Program-made: the position numbers and the translations under genes
Assembly (NCBI GenBank): GCA_002163155.1
Contig: MAAO01000004.1
Span: 496,001 to 560,000, forward strand
Direction: 5' to 3'
DNA from: Halobacteriovorax marinus
GTDB taxonomy: Bacteria; Bdellovibrionota; Bacteriovoracia; Bacteriovoracales; Bacteriovoracaceae
Length of the DNA stretch: 64,000 bases
Shown: positions 18,380 through 26,871 of the stretch, one piece after another
Layout of the letters: every line of letters begins with the position of its first letter
Position numbering within the stretch: position 1 is the stretch's first letter
The notes under the pieces: generated by a model
Seen by the model: only the letters and a program-made list of their open reading frames with translations
The model's database searches: none
What the model was told of the DNA's origin: nothing

Positions 18380-19419
18380 GAGAAATCTATCCTTGGATCA
18401 ACAAGCACATAACATAAATCACTGATTAAGTTACCAACTAACATTATTAGTGACTGAATAAAGAGAAGCCCCATAAGAACATTGTAATCCCTAGAAAGTA
18501 GTGATTCAAATCCAAGAAGTCCCATTCCATCAAGCTGGAAAATTGTTTCAATCAATAGTGAACCTGCAAAGAATACAGAGAGAAAAGAGCCAATTCCAGT
18601 AACAATTGGAATGAGTGCATTTCTTAGAGCATGTTTAAGATAAACGATTTTTTCATTTAAGCCCTTTGCTCTTGCAGTTCGAATATAATCTTTCTTAACT
18701 TCTTCGAGTAGAGAGTTCTTCATCAAAAGAGTAAGAACTGTAAATGAAGAAATCATATAAGAGACTAGAGGTAGGATGAAGTGATGAACTCTATCTAGGA
18801 TTTGATCAAAGGTAGATAATTCATCATAGTTATCCGAGTATAATTCTCCCACAGGAAACCATTCCCAGAAAGATCCTCCCGAAAAGAAGATAATAAGGAT
18901 AATCCCTAACATAAACCCTGGAATTGAATACATGGCTGACAAGACAACACTTGAAGTGACATCAAAAGCAGATCCATTTTTCAAGGCCTTTAAAATTCCC
19001 AGAGGGATGCAAATCAAATACGATAAAATTAAGGAGATAACGCCGAACTGTATTGAAACGGGGAACCTACTGATAATCACATCTATCACTGGCTCTTCGT
19101 AAGTAAAACTCTCTCCAAAATCAAATCTTGCTAAATTCTTAAGCCAAATCCAATATCTAATATGAATCGGCTTATCAAAGCCATATTGTTTCTTTAAGGC
19201 GAGTAAAACTTCTTCACTAATAGCACTATCTTTACTACCAGAGTTTTCCATTCCCGCATCGGAACCACCGTCTACGCCGGCTCCACCAAAACGCATTTGC
19301 TGAATTTTCTGCTCAATCGGCGAACCGGGAGCAACATTTATGATCATAAATGTTAAAACAGTGATCCCCAAAAGTACGGGGATCATAAGAAATATTCTTC
19401 TAATTATATATGTTAACAA
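18376..19419 (-). CDS. Peptide ABC transporter permease, YejB-like
   Basis: First permease of the importer, with an N-terminal membrane segment (IIRRIFLMIPVLLGITVLTF) and five further hydrophobic segments. After the first segment is the YejB-type insert ending in KKQYGFDKPIHIRYW and RFDFGESF, which closely follows the E. coli YejB pattern. A glycine- and acid-rich stretch (GAGVDGGSDAGMENSG, about 46-61) sits inside that insert. The EAA-type loop TARAKGLNEKIVYLKHALRN (about 243-262) is present. It overlaps yejE-like by four bases and lies 39 bases after the binding-protein gene. Confidence 0.9.
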   Translation of the reverse strand: MLTYIIRRIFLMIPVLLGITVLTFMIINVAPGSPIEQKIQQMRFGGAGVDGGSDAGMENSGSKDSAISEEVLLALKKQYGFDKPIHIRYWIWLKNLARFDFGESFTYEEPVIDVIISRFPVSIQFGVISLILSYLICIPLGILKALKNGSAFDVTSSVVLSAMYSIPGFMLGIILIIFFSGGSFWEWFPVGELYSDNYDELSTFDQILDRVHHFILPLVSYMISSFTVLTLLMKNSLLEEVKKDYIRTARAKGLNEKIVYLKHALRNALIPIVTGIGSFLSVFFAGSLLIETIFQLDGMGLLGFESLLSRDYNVLMGLLFIQSLIMLVGNLISDLCYVLVDPRIDFS

Positions 19420-19458
19420 CTTTAACTCCTATCAACATCAACCAACACAAAGGAAAAA

Positions 19459-21093
19459 CTATTTTGTAATCCACCAGTAATTAAGACCGATCTCAAACTT
19501 ATAAGTTTCTTTTTCACGTTGCATTCTTTTAGAGTGTCCATAGAATCTATATTTTTCGTTAAAGAAGAAAGCGTAAGGAACATCATCAGCAATCATTTTG
19601 AAAACTTTCTTTAAAATTTTAATTCTCTTCTTTTGATCAAGTGTAATTCTTGCTTCATCAATTAGAACATCTACCTTAGGGTTCTTGTAAGATATGAAGT
19701 TTGAACCTGAAGCATTTGCTGAGTCAGAGTGCCAAACCTGCTTAGGATCCCAGTCAATTGATCCACCAGACCAACCAAGACGAACAGCCTCGAAAGATCT
19801 TTCATCAAGCTTCTTAATGAATGTACTCCACTCAACATACTTAACGTTAATATCAACACCAGATTTTCTTGCGTCTTCTTTATAGATAGTTAGGTATTTA
19901 AGGAATTCTTGATTTGGATCAAGGATAGTGAAAGACATTTTCACTCTTCTACCATCAATCATTTTATCTAAGATTCCGTCTTTATCAGTATCTGTCCAAC
20001 CCTGCTTTTTAAAGAGGGCAAGAGCTTTCTTAGGATTATACTGAATTGGCTTAATTTTTTCGTTAGCGTAAATACTCTGTCTATATAATGGACCAGTTGC
20101 CGGAAGAGACATTCCAAAACGAAATTTCTTAATCATCTTCTCTCTATCAAGTAAGTGGTAAAGAGCAAGTCTTACATCTTTTTCTTGAAAGAGTTTATTT
20201 GTTAAATTCCAACCAATGAAGCCGTAACCAGTAGGTGCTTTGTTTTTCGTTTTAATTTTAAAAACAGTTTTACCCCATTTTGGACCATTCGTTTTCTTCA
20301 TATATTCTTCAACATTGAGCCCGTTAAAATCGAGTTCACCTTTTTGAAGTCTTTGAATAGCTACTGTTCCATCTTTAACAAATCTCATGAGGATTTTTGC
20401 AAAGTTATGTTCACCAGCTCTCTTTGAATCTTTAGCTCCCCACCATCCTTTATATCTCTTTAGAACAATGTTCTTACCTCTTTTATACTTATCTAATTGG
20501 TAAGGACCAGAACCTATCAAAGTTTTATTAAGTTTTTTCTTTTGTTTTTTAGAAGGGTTTTCATAGATGTGCTTTGGAACAATCGCTAGTCCAGCAACAA
20601 CATCAAAGTTCTTAAAATATTTTTTCTTGGCTACAAATTTAATTTTATTTTTTCCAATAATATCTGCAGACTTAATATTTTCGTAATACGGCTTCTGATG
20701 AGCTGTCTTATATTTATTTTCTGGATCCATAATGGCGTCAAAAGAAAATTTAACATCTTCAATTGTTAATGGTTTCCCATCATGCCACTTAACTCCTTCA
20801 CGAAGAGTAAATGTATAAGTCATTCCATCTTTAGAAATTTCCCAACTAGTTGCAAGCACTGGTTGCCACTCATAAGTATCTGGGTTTCTGTCCGCCAATC
20901 CTTCAATAATATAAGACTGAACAGAAGAAGCGTATGCATCCGATGAGGAAAGAGGATTAAGTGTCGTTGGACCTTGTCCAAGATTGTACTTAAAAGTCCC
21001 ACCCGTAACGGCACTAGGGCTTCCTACAGCAAGTGTTGAAAGCGATAAAACTGCAAACATAAAAAGCGCAATAAATTTCTTTGTCGTAACCAT
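19459..21093 (-). CDS. Peptide-binding protein of an ABC importer (SBP family 5)
   Basis: Periplasmic solute-binding protein of the OppA/YejA type (544 residues). Signal peptide about residues 1-24 (hydrophobic FMFAVLSLSTLAV). Family landmarks: GPTTLNPLSSSDAYA near the N-terminus, NPDTYEWQPVLATSWEIS, FTLREGVKWHDGKPLTIEDV (about 95-114) and IGWNLTNKLFQEKDVRLAL in the middle. First gene of the operon with the two permeases. YejABEF imports small peptides, including microcins, in E. coli; in a predator prey-derived peptides are the likely cargo (inference). Confidence 0.9.
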   Translation of the reverse strand: MVTTKKFIALFMFAVLSLSTLAVGSPSAVTGGTFKYNLGQGPTTLNPLSSSDAYASSVQSYIIEGLADRNPDTYEWQPVLATSWEISKDGMTYTFTLREGVKWHDGKPLTIEDVKFSFDAIMDPENKYKTAHQKPYYENIKSADIIGKNKIKFVAKKKYFKNFDVVAGLAIVPKHIYENPSKKQKKKLNKTLIGSGPYQLDKYKRGKNIVLKRYKGWWGAKDSKRAGEHNFAKILMRFVKDGTVAIQRLQKGELDFNGLNVEEYMKKTNGPKWGKTVFKIKTKNKAPTGYGFIGWNLTNKLFQEKDVRLALYHLLDREKMIKKFRFGMSLPATGPLYRQSIYANEKIKPIQYNPKKALALFKKQGWTDTDKDGILDKMIDGRRVKMSFTILDPNQEFLKYLTIYKEDARKSGVDINVKYVEWSTFIKKLDERSFEAVRLGWSGGSIDWDPKQVWHSDSANASGSNFISYKNPKVDVLIDEARITLDQKKRIKILKKVFKMIADDVPYAFFFNEKYRFYGHSKRMQREKETYKFEIGLNYWWITK

Positions 21094-21213
21094 TACATGT
21101 CCTTTGCTAGAATTGGCCTACGGAGCATATAAAATCTTGAGTGAAATGTTAAGGAACAAGTGCGTAAAATCGCCTAACAGTGCAATTTTTATGGTATTTA
21201 TTTTTTCACAAGG

Positions 21214-21903
21214 TTATTTTTTGTAGAATAATCGAGGATCAAGCGACCATCGGTCCAGGGTCAGATTTTCATCAGAAATGCGATATTTCTCTAACTTAAA
21301 TTCAATTTCGTTAATTCTTATCTCCAAGCCTTTGTAATTTCTCAGAGCGTTGAGGCGATCTTCCTCTAGAGCAGATAGTTCGTCTCGCCATTGACTCTCT
21401 AACTTGTCGCGTAAAACCGCAAAACGCTGACTCACAGCATCGCTTTTTTCCACATGACTGTCCAACTGCCTTCTACGCTGCATCATTTTGCTAGAAATCG
21501 CCAACTTCTTCTTTAATAGTATTTCAATTAGCTCTTTTCCCATTTTTAAATTATTTTCTAGATCTTTACTGAAGAACTGTAAATACATCCCGTAAGAAAG
21601 CGTCACCTTCTTTACACACTCACTAACATCGGGAACCTTAAGCAATAGATACTCACTACTCTTACCGGCTACATAACCCTTACAGTGATACTCTGGATTA
21701 TGTTGATCCCAGAACTCAACCCTATCTTTCTTATTAACATATTTTACGTTGTCAAAGTCTACTCGAATGCGGACTAGGTTAGCCTCTTCTTTCACACGGG
21801 AAACACGTCCAGAGAAAAGACCCTTCTCACTCATTAAGCGAGTTCCACCAGCACATTGGTATGAAATCAGGACTAATAATATAAAAGAGATTAGGATCTT
21901 CAT
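21214..21903 (-). CDS. Unknown exported protein with coiled-coil region
   Basis: Unrecognised protein of 229 residues. The start is placed at ATG 21903 because a signal peptide (MKILISFILLVLISYQCAGG) begins there; the longer frame from 21990 overlaps the neighbouring gene and adds an unlikely leader. The Cys in YQCAGG could be a lipobox, though the residues before it are not ideal. After a small beta-rich domain of about 90 residues (SGRVSRVKEEANLVRIRV) comes a long charged helical stretch (about 120-215), rich in Arg, Glu and Leu, probably a coiled coil. Possible periplasmic or envelope-spanning role; function unknown. Confidence 0.7.
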   Translation of the reverse strand: MKILISFILLVLISYQCAGGTRLMSEKGLFSGRVSRVKEEANLVRIRVDFDNVKYVNKKDRVEFWDQHNPEYHCKGYVAGKSSEYLLLKVPDVSECVKKVTLSYGMYLQFFSKDLENNLKMGKELIEILLKKKLAISSKMMQRRRQLDSHVEKSDAVSQRFAVLRDKLESQWRDELSALEEDRLNALRNYKGLEIRINEIEFKLEKYRISDENLTLDRWSLDPRLFYKK

Positions 21904-21946
21904 AAGCCTATTATGACCCGAGAAGATATTTGCAGATAGAGGGAAA

Positions 21947-22621
21947 TTATCTCGGAGGCTTCTGTAAAATGATACTACTAGTATATTCACCTAAGTGTAG
22001 AGGCTCTTCATACTTCAAAACTCGCAGACCTGGAAACATGCCTAATAGTTCACGTTCTTTAAGCAGATATTTATCTTCATACTTTTCATTTCCGGGGACT
22101 TTCTTCTGTCTCTTCGTATGAGATTCATAAATAAGAAGGCCACCTGGCTTTAACCATTGAATCAACTTTCTATTTAACTTCCTATCTACATAATAGAAAA
22201 CCAAAATAGCATCATAACTTGCTCTCTTGGCCTTAAAATCTTCCATGGAAGAGACTACTGTATTGATTCTTATTCCATACTCAGCTGCCAATCTTCTAGA
22301 CTTCCTAACAGCTACAGCTGAAATATCAACACCCGTTATATTGTAACCTTTTCGCGCGAGGAAAACGGCATTTCTCCCCTCTCCCATACCAACATCTAAA
22401 ACTTTTGCAGCAAGAGGAATATAAGAATAGTTTTCTGATAGAAACTTGGCAGGAGCTTTCCCGTAGAGGTACTCGTCGCCTGAAAACTTCTTATCCCAAA
22501 AGGTCTGACTTTCCTTATCCTTTCTAACACCGGATAGAAGTTGATAGCGGTTTCCAGAAATTGCTTGTCTGGCAAATGAATTGAGTGAAAACAAAAATAA
22601 GATGGCTATAATTTTATACAT
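21947..22621 (-). CDS. SAM-dependent methyltransferase with an N-terminal export signal
   Basis: Class I methyltransferase of 224 residues. Motif I is VLDVGMGEGRNAVFLA (about 75-90), followed by TGVDIS (about 97-102), the acidic end of strand 2, and WLKPGGLLIYESH. The closest general type is TehB/UbiE-like small-molecule methyltransferase. The N-terminus MYKIIAILFLFSLNSFARQA looks like a signal peptide with a possible cut after SFA. There is no Met, Val or Leu start codon that would remove it and keep the fold, so the export signal is probably real. SAM is not expected in the periplasm, so this is odd. Adjacent genes upstream are unknown. Confidence 0.8.
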   Translation of the reverse strand: MYKIIAILFLFSLNSFARQAISGNRYQLLSGVRKDKESQTFWDKKFSGDEYLYGKAPAKFLSENYSYIPLAAKVLDVGMGEGRNAVFLARKGYNITGVDISAVAVRKSRRLAAEYGIRINTVVSSMEDFKAKRASYDAILVFYYVDRKLNRKLIQWLKPGGLLIYESHTKRQKKVPGNEKYEDKYLLKERELLGMFPGLRVLKYEEPLHLGEYTSSIILQKPPR

Positions 22622-22630
22622 ACAATTATA

Positions 22631-23131
22631 TTAACTTGAAGTGAGGTCATTTAAAACCTCATCAGAAATTTCCTCAAAAGATTCTTCTAAAGGCTCTTCA
22701 AGTACAAATTCTTCAAGACTAGTCTCTGAAGCCGATTCTTCTAATTCGACAGCTGCTTCATTTTCACCTTCAAGATAGAGCGCTAAAAGGTCGTACTTCT
22801 TATTTAAATCTTTTATAAAAAAATGAACTCTATCATCAACAGTCTGAGGCATGTCTTCAGTCGAAGAAAGATACCACTGCATTTTATCAACACTTTCATA
22901 GAAATCATCTAGAGCGACAATTAGCTCAGGACTTAAAAATTTTAAGTCACTAATATTCACATTTTTAAATCTAGATCTAAATACTGCTGGAAAGTGAGCT
23001 CGACTTCTTTTTAATGAATAAATTGTTAGATATTCAACTTCTCGATCACGAATTCGCTCAAAGAGGTTTTTAGCATCAAGTCTGATTAGTATTATTAATC
23101 TAGATACAAGCTGTTCTTGATTAATTTTCAA
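22631..23131 (-). CDS. Unknown acidic protein (second of a coupled pair)
   Basis: Unrecognised 166-residue protein without a signal peptide. The first 120 residues are mixed helix with many charged residues (VSRLIILIRLDAKNLFERIR). The last 40 are highly acidic, Glu/Ser-rich (ASETSLEEFVLEEPLEES) and probably disordered. Its ATG overlaps the stop of the preceding gene by four bases, so the two proteins are likely made together and may act as a pair. Confidence 0.7.
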   Translation of the reverse strand: MKINQEQLVSRLIILIRLDAKNLFERIRDREVEYLTIYSLKRSRAHFPAVFRSRFKNVNISDLKFLSPELIVALDDFYESVDKMQWYLSSTEDMPQTVDDRVHFFIKDLNKKYDLLALYLEGENEAAVELEESASETSLEEFVLEEPLEESFEEISDEVLNDLTSS

Positions 23132-23601
23132 GATGAACTCCCTACGTCTGAAGGTAACTTAGAACGAACTCCTCCAGGCCAAGTAAGTTTTGTTCTTCTA
23201 TCCTCATAAATTGCAATTGCAATATTTTTAACAGTCTCTTCTAGATTAACAGGTAATTGAAAAAAATGATAAGACTTACTTCTAAAACCTTTAGAGGCCA
23301 TATCTGGAATTTCGAAACTAGAAATATCAAAGAGACAAAACTTCCGCGACAGAACCATATAATCTAAATAGTTTTTCCTAGCTTGAAGATGATTTCTATA
23401 CTTTGTAAAATCACTTGTTAGAGAAATAATATATTCCCTATTGTTGTGTCTGATTTCTTTTAATTGACTAAGAGTTACAGGAACAAGAGAAATCCCAAAG
23501 GCCTTAAACTGCTCAGACATATAGAAGTAATAACTAGGCAACTGATTGCTAAGTTTTAGGAAGAAAATGAATATCTCTCGGTTTGAGTTTATCATATTCA
23601 T
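23128..23601 (-). CDS. Unknown protein (first of a coupled pair)
   Basis: Unrecognised 157-residue protein, probably cytoplasmic. It has a patterned strand/helix content reminiscent of a small alpha/beta domain of the receiver or vWA size (FAISLVPV-type strand as AFGISLVPVTLSQ, then SSFEIPDMASKG), but no catalytic motif can be named. Two starts are possible (ATG 23601 and ATG 23595), neither with a good ribosome site. Upstream lies the gene-poor region 23602-24307. Confidence 0.65.
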   Translation of the reverse strand: MNMINSNREIFIFFLKLSNQLPSYYFYMSEQFKAFGISLVPVTLSQLKEIRHNNREYIISLTSDFTKYRNHLQARKNYLDYMVLSRKFCLFDISSFEIPDMASKGFRSKSYHFFQLPVNLEETVKNIAIAIYEDRRTKLTWPGGVRSKLPSDVGSSS

Positions 23602-23710
23602 CTATTCGGTAATTTAATGATTTTTTTTAAAATGAAGGTAAGGCGTAAACATATCTAGAAGATTATGCCTATTTATAGATGATTGTGAGGGAGGAGAGAA
23701 AAGAAGAAAA

Positions 23711-23764
23711 GGTACCCGATAGACTATTTTTATAAACTCTTCTATCACACGGTCTACGGGTACC
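23711..23764 (-). terminator. Large hairpin, probable terminator of the decayed gene
   Basis: GGTACCCGTAGAC pairs with GTCTATCGGGTACC (one bulged base) across a loop of 27 bases. On the - strand the stem is followed by TTTTCTTCTTTTC. It begins about 30 bases after the last stop codon of the decayed gene. Confidence 0.6.
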
Positions 23765-23794
23765 TATTACTTTTTTTGAGTTGATTTTTCCTAG

Positions 23795-24213
23795 CTAGAG
23801 AGAGGGAAAGTCAGGATTGTCGAACTCGTTTTTTTGTTTGGATTTACTTCCTGTAAATCTTTTACTTGACCTTTTTACTACTATGTCTCCATCCGTAGAA
23901 ACTTCATAAATCGGTTTTTAATCTTCCATGATTTCTTTAGAGTCATCTTCCTTGATGATTCGTACTTTACTATAAGCAAGCGCGGTGCCAACTTTTGGTA
24001 GTCCATTTCGGTCACTTGACGCGGCGAAGTGACACTTTGCCCCTACGTAGTATAGGGGCATCATTAACTTGGCAATAATTTCGGGGAATTAGTTAGCGGC
24101 AAATTGCCACTGTCCCACTAATCCATTGAAAATTGAAAAACTTACTTTTTCTGGCCAAACCTATTACTAGAAACTTGCGGCCAAGACATTAAGGTTAAAT
24201 CGATAAAACTCAT
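23795..24213 (-). pseudogene. Decayed gene of about 140 codons, unknown family
   Basis: Reading the - strand from ATG 24213 gives MSFIDLTLMSWPQVSS and then a stop just after an A-run. A one-base shift in that A-run (about 24146-24150) leads into a frame that runs to 23795, broken only by two TAA codons at 24089-24091 and 23918-23920. Fragments read like ordinary protein: FPEIIAKLMMPLYYVGAK, HFAASSDRNGLPKVGTA, KPIYEVSTDGDIVVKRS and a tail ending NEFDNPDFPSL. The shift, two stops and the intact terminator behind it point to a dead gene rather than chance. The intact 48-codon piece from ATG 24064 could still be made but lacks a ribosome site. I do not recognise the family. Confidence 0.45.
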
Positions 24214-24307
24214 TTAAATAGCCTAAATAACAGAGAAAAGGGAGGTGTCAAAAACGACCTAGTTAAGACAAATTTTTGACTCTTTCGACTTTCTTACACT
24301 ACTTTAG

Positions 24308-25267
24308 TCAAGATTTAGCTTCACTCAAAAGTAGATATAAGAAGAAGGGTCCACCAAGTAGCGCCGTCATAATTCCCACTGGAAGCTGGGTTTCTTGTAA
24401 GATATTTCTGGCCAGGAGATCACAAATAACAAGTAAACAACCTCCAAGCATGAAAGTAGCTGGAATCAATTCCTGATGTTTATGGGCAAATAACTTCTTG
24501 GCCATATGGGGTGCGATTAATCCGACGAAACCAATTGGTCCACACTCGGCCACCACTGCAGCCACCATAAAAGAGTTTAGGAGGTAGAGAACCTTTCTAA
24601 ACTTAATAACATCTACTCCTCGTGACGTTGCTAAATCATCACCGAGATAGAGAATATTTAATTCACGGTACTTATAAATTGAAAAGAATAAACCAATAAC
24701 GGCAAATGGAAGAAGCCTTAGAGGAGCGTCCATTCCAACAATATCTAACCCACCCATTAACCAGCGAACGACCAGCAGAGCATCTCTCTCGTGCCCTAGG
24801 AATTGTATAAAGAGAATTAGGCTTGAACATACCATTGAAATAACAACACCGCTTAGAAGTAAAGTATGTGTTTCAATTCGTCCGCTTCTATTAGCAAGTC
24901 CATAGACAAATAGGACACAAATGAGAGCTCCAATAAAGCTAAATACACTTACAACATTAAAAAATGGAATGGTAATTGAAACGCCTAAAAGAAAATAAAG
25001 TGCCGCACCTAGAGAGGCACCACTGGCAACACCTAGAGTATAGGGAGTTGCAAGTGAATTTCGAAACATGGCTTGAAAGAGAAGACCACTTAAGGCCAAA
25101 AGACCACCCACCATGAAAGCGGTAAGAACACGAGGCAGACGTATGTTTAAAATGACATCATTAAACAAATGACTTCCAAAACTAATTTCTCCTGGACCAA
25201 TGGAAATAGCTAGAACAAAGGCCAAGATGCATAAGAAAAAAAGTATAGTAAATTTGAGATTTTTCAC
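24308..25267 (-). CDS. btuC: Cobalamin-type ABC importer permease (FecCD family)
   Basis: Inner-membrane permease of 319 residues with about nine to ten hydrophobic segments. FecCD/BtuC hallmarks: LNIRLPRVLTAFMVGGLLALSG near the N-terminus, SGASLGAALYF, the conserved AVVAECGPIGFVGLIAPHMA (about 238-257) and the C-terminal ETQLPVGIMTALLGGPFFLYLL. It starts with GTG overlapping the ATPase stop by four bases. Last gene of the B12 operon. FecCD permeases also carry iron-siderophores; the riboswitch and the BtuF/BtuB-like neighbours favour cobalamin. Confidence 0.9.
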   Translation of the reverse strand: MKNLKFTILFFLCILAFVLAISIGPGEISFGSHLFNDVILNIRLPRVLTAFMVGGLLALSGLLFQAMFRNSLATPYTLGVASGASLGAALYFLLGVSITIPFFNVVSVFSFIGALICVLFVYGLANRSGRIETHTLLLSGVVISMVCSSLILFIQFLGHERDALLVVRWLMGGLDIVGMDAPLRLLPFAVIGLFFSIYKYRELNILYLGDDLATSRGVDVIKFRKVLYLLNSFMVAAVVAECGPIGFVGLIAPHMAKKLFAHKHQELIPATFMLGGCLLVICDLLARNILQETQLPVGIMTALLGGPFFLYLLLSEAKS

Positions 25268-26034
25268 GAATAAACCTCAGGTACAATAATGTCGATATTT
25301 TTGTTTGGATGTTTGATTAAATTAAATTTCTTATCAAACAAATCATTAAGATGATTTTTCTCTAAGACTTCACTAGGAGAACCATCAAAAAATATAGAAC
25401 CATTTTTTAAGCCTATTACTCTTTCACTATTAATGAGAGAAGAGTTTATGTCATGAGAAACCAAAACAATATTCATCTTGCTCTTTAGATTAAAAATTAA
25501 TTGATTAACTTCATCTTGATGCTTTGGATCTAAGTAAGAAGTTGGTTCATCTAGAAGCAGTATTTTAGGATTCTGAAAAACAGAAGAAGCAATAAATACT
25601 TTTTGTCTCTCTCCTCCACTTAAAGTCATCATGGAACGGTTTCTTAAATCAATGAGATGAAAAGATTCTAAAATTTCCTCACCTCTTTCTCTTTCTTCTA
25701 AACTTAAACTTCTAAAGTTATCTAAATGAGGAAAGTAACTCATTTCAAAGAAGTCCCAAACTGTAAAATCAGCATGGACCTCTAGAAATTGAGGAACATA
25801 GGAAATGACTTTGGATAAATCCCTCTGGGACTGCTCTTTGACATTCTTTCCCTGAATAAATAACTCTCCTGTCCAAGACTTATTTATTCCACATATGGAT
25901 TTAATGAGAGTCGATTTCCCTGATCCATTCGGGCCCAGTATAGTCAACTGACACTTATCAGCCAGTTCGATATTGATGTTATCTAGAATTTTTTTTCCAT
26001 TTATTTCAAATGAAAAGTTACTGAGCTTTAACAT
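25264..26034 (-). CDS. btuD: ABC importer ATPase, BtuD/FepC-like
   Basis: Cytoplasmic ATPase that powers the permease. Walker A is GPNGSGKST (about 35-43), then the Q-loop VPQFLEV, signature LSGGERQK (about 139-146), Walker B ILLLDEP and the switch His in VLVSHD. ATG 26034 is chosen; a GTG nine bases upstream is also possible. Both starts lie inside the end of the binding-protein gene, so translation is coupled. Length (256) is normal. Confidence 0.9.
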   Translation of the reverse strand: MLKLSNFSFEINGKKILDNINIELADKCQLTILGPNGSGKSTLIKSICGINKSWTGELFIQGKNVKEQSQRDLSKVISYVPQFLEVHADFTVWDFFEMSYFPHLDNFRSLSLEERERGEEILESFHLIDLRNRSMMTLSGGERQKVFIASSVFQNPKILLLDEPTSYLDPKHQDEVNQLIFNLKSKMNIVLVSHDINSSLINSERVIGLKNGSIFFDGSPSEVLEKNHLNDLFDKKFNLIKHPNKNIDIIVPEVYS

Positions 26035-26854
26035 ACGCCTCACTCACCTTCTTACTTATTTCACTGGCGATTTCCCCCACGCGAGGACCAGGTAGAAAGA
26101 GAAAATCACCATAGAGAGGAATATACTTCACTTTTCTATTGAGATGCGAAAATAATTCATGCCAAGATTTTCTTTTTTGTTCTATTTTATCTTTATTAAA
26201 ACTTCCAAAGATTTCAAAAATAATATCCGCCTTACTCATGAGAAGTCTTTCTCTACCAAGTTGAGGATATGCTGTAGTAGAATCTGATTGAATGTTTTGA
26301 AGATTAAGCTCATTGAGAATATCATTGTAGAATGTATGGCTTCCAGCGACGTGGGCGTTAGAGATTTTGCTATCCTTTATGATAGATCCTATTACAAATA
26401 ATACTTTCTTATTCTTAATGATTTTTTTCGCGTTTTTAAATTGGGAATTTATTTTCTTGATAAGGATTTTTGCTTCTTTTTCTTTTGAAAAGATTCTTCC
26501 CATATCTTTAATCGAGGTCATAACATCATAAAGACTGTTATGCCGAAAGGGAATTACAGGAATTTTCAATTTCTCTAAATTCTTAATAGAACTCTTACTT
26601 GTACCTGCACTTAATACAATTGCATCTGCTTTTAAAGAGACTATCTTTTCATATTCAAGATCGATTGCTGTTCCCACTTTAGTTTTATTACAAAAACTTT
26701 TTGAGAAAGAACAAAAACGGCTGACTCCTACCACTTTTTTTTCAAGTCCTAGAACAAAGAGAATTTCAGAGAGACTGGGAACAGTACTAACTATCCTCTC
26801 ATAAGATAGAGCGGAACTAGAAAAGAGGAATAAAAGAAGTATGGTTTTTTTCAT
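26018..26854 (-). CDS. btuF: Periplasmic cobalamin-binding protein, BtuF-like
   Basis: Class III solute-binding protein of 278 residues with signal peptide (about 1-18, cut after LSY or ALS). The N-terminal lobe begins RIVSTVPSLSEILFVLGLEKKVVGVSRFC, typical of BtuF/FhuD-type proteins (shown in part: VPSLSEILFVLG). A helix of about residues 125-145 links the two lobes. Cysteines at about 47 and 54 could form a disulphide. It lies between tonB and the ATPase gene in the operon, overlapping the latter. Confidence 0.85.
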   Translation of the reverse strand: MKKTILLLFLFSSSALSYERIVSTVPSLSEILFVLGLEKKVVGVSRFCSFSKSFCNKTKVGTAIDLEYEKIVSLKADAIVLSAGTSKSSIKNLEKLKIPVIPFRHNSLYDVMTSIKDMGRIFSKEKEAKILIKKINSQFKNAKKIIKNKKVLFVIGSIIKDSKISNAHVAGSHTFYNDILNELNLQNIQSDSTTAYPQLGRERLLMSKADIIFEIFGSFNKDKIEQKRKSWHELFSHLNRKVKYIPLYGDFLFLPGPRVGEIASEISKKVSEAYVKAQ

Positions 26855-26871
26855 AGTATTATTATATCTAT

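Larger units (their letters stand above)
23602..24307. other. Gene-poor region with a decayed gene and strong hairpins
   Basis: About 700 bases with no intact gene. Contents: the leader of the unknown gene at 23601; a small hairpin AGGCGTAA/TTATGCCT at 23641-23670; a large terminator-like hairpin at 23711-23764; a broken gene on the - strand at 23795-24213; and, close to the btu permease stop, an A/T-rich inverted repeat GTCAAAAA/TTTTTGAC at 24247-24280 that may end the btu transcript. Local G+C rises to about half around 24010-24110, inside the decayed gene. Confidence 0.6.

Noticed and set aside
23798-23825. GAGGGAAAGTC, similar to the 5' conserved block of RNase P RNA
   Set aside because: No other RNase P core elements (such as the ACAGAA block and the GGTAAGAGC region) were found around it, and the sequence lies in the decayed gene's tail.
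24040-24060. GCCCCTA/TAGGGGC hairpin as a terminator or ncRNA by itself
   Set aside because: It has no T-run and lies inside the decayed gene, so coding history may explain it. It is kept only as part of the hairpin observation.
24070-24110. attC-like inverted repeat (AACTTGGC ... AGTTAGCGGC)
   Set aside because: The core sites do not fit RYYYAAC and GTTRRRY, there is no repeated series, and no integron integrase is present.
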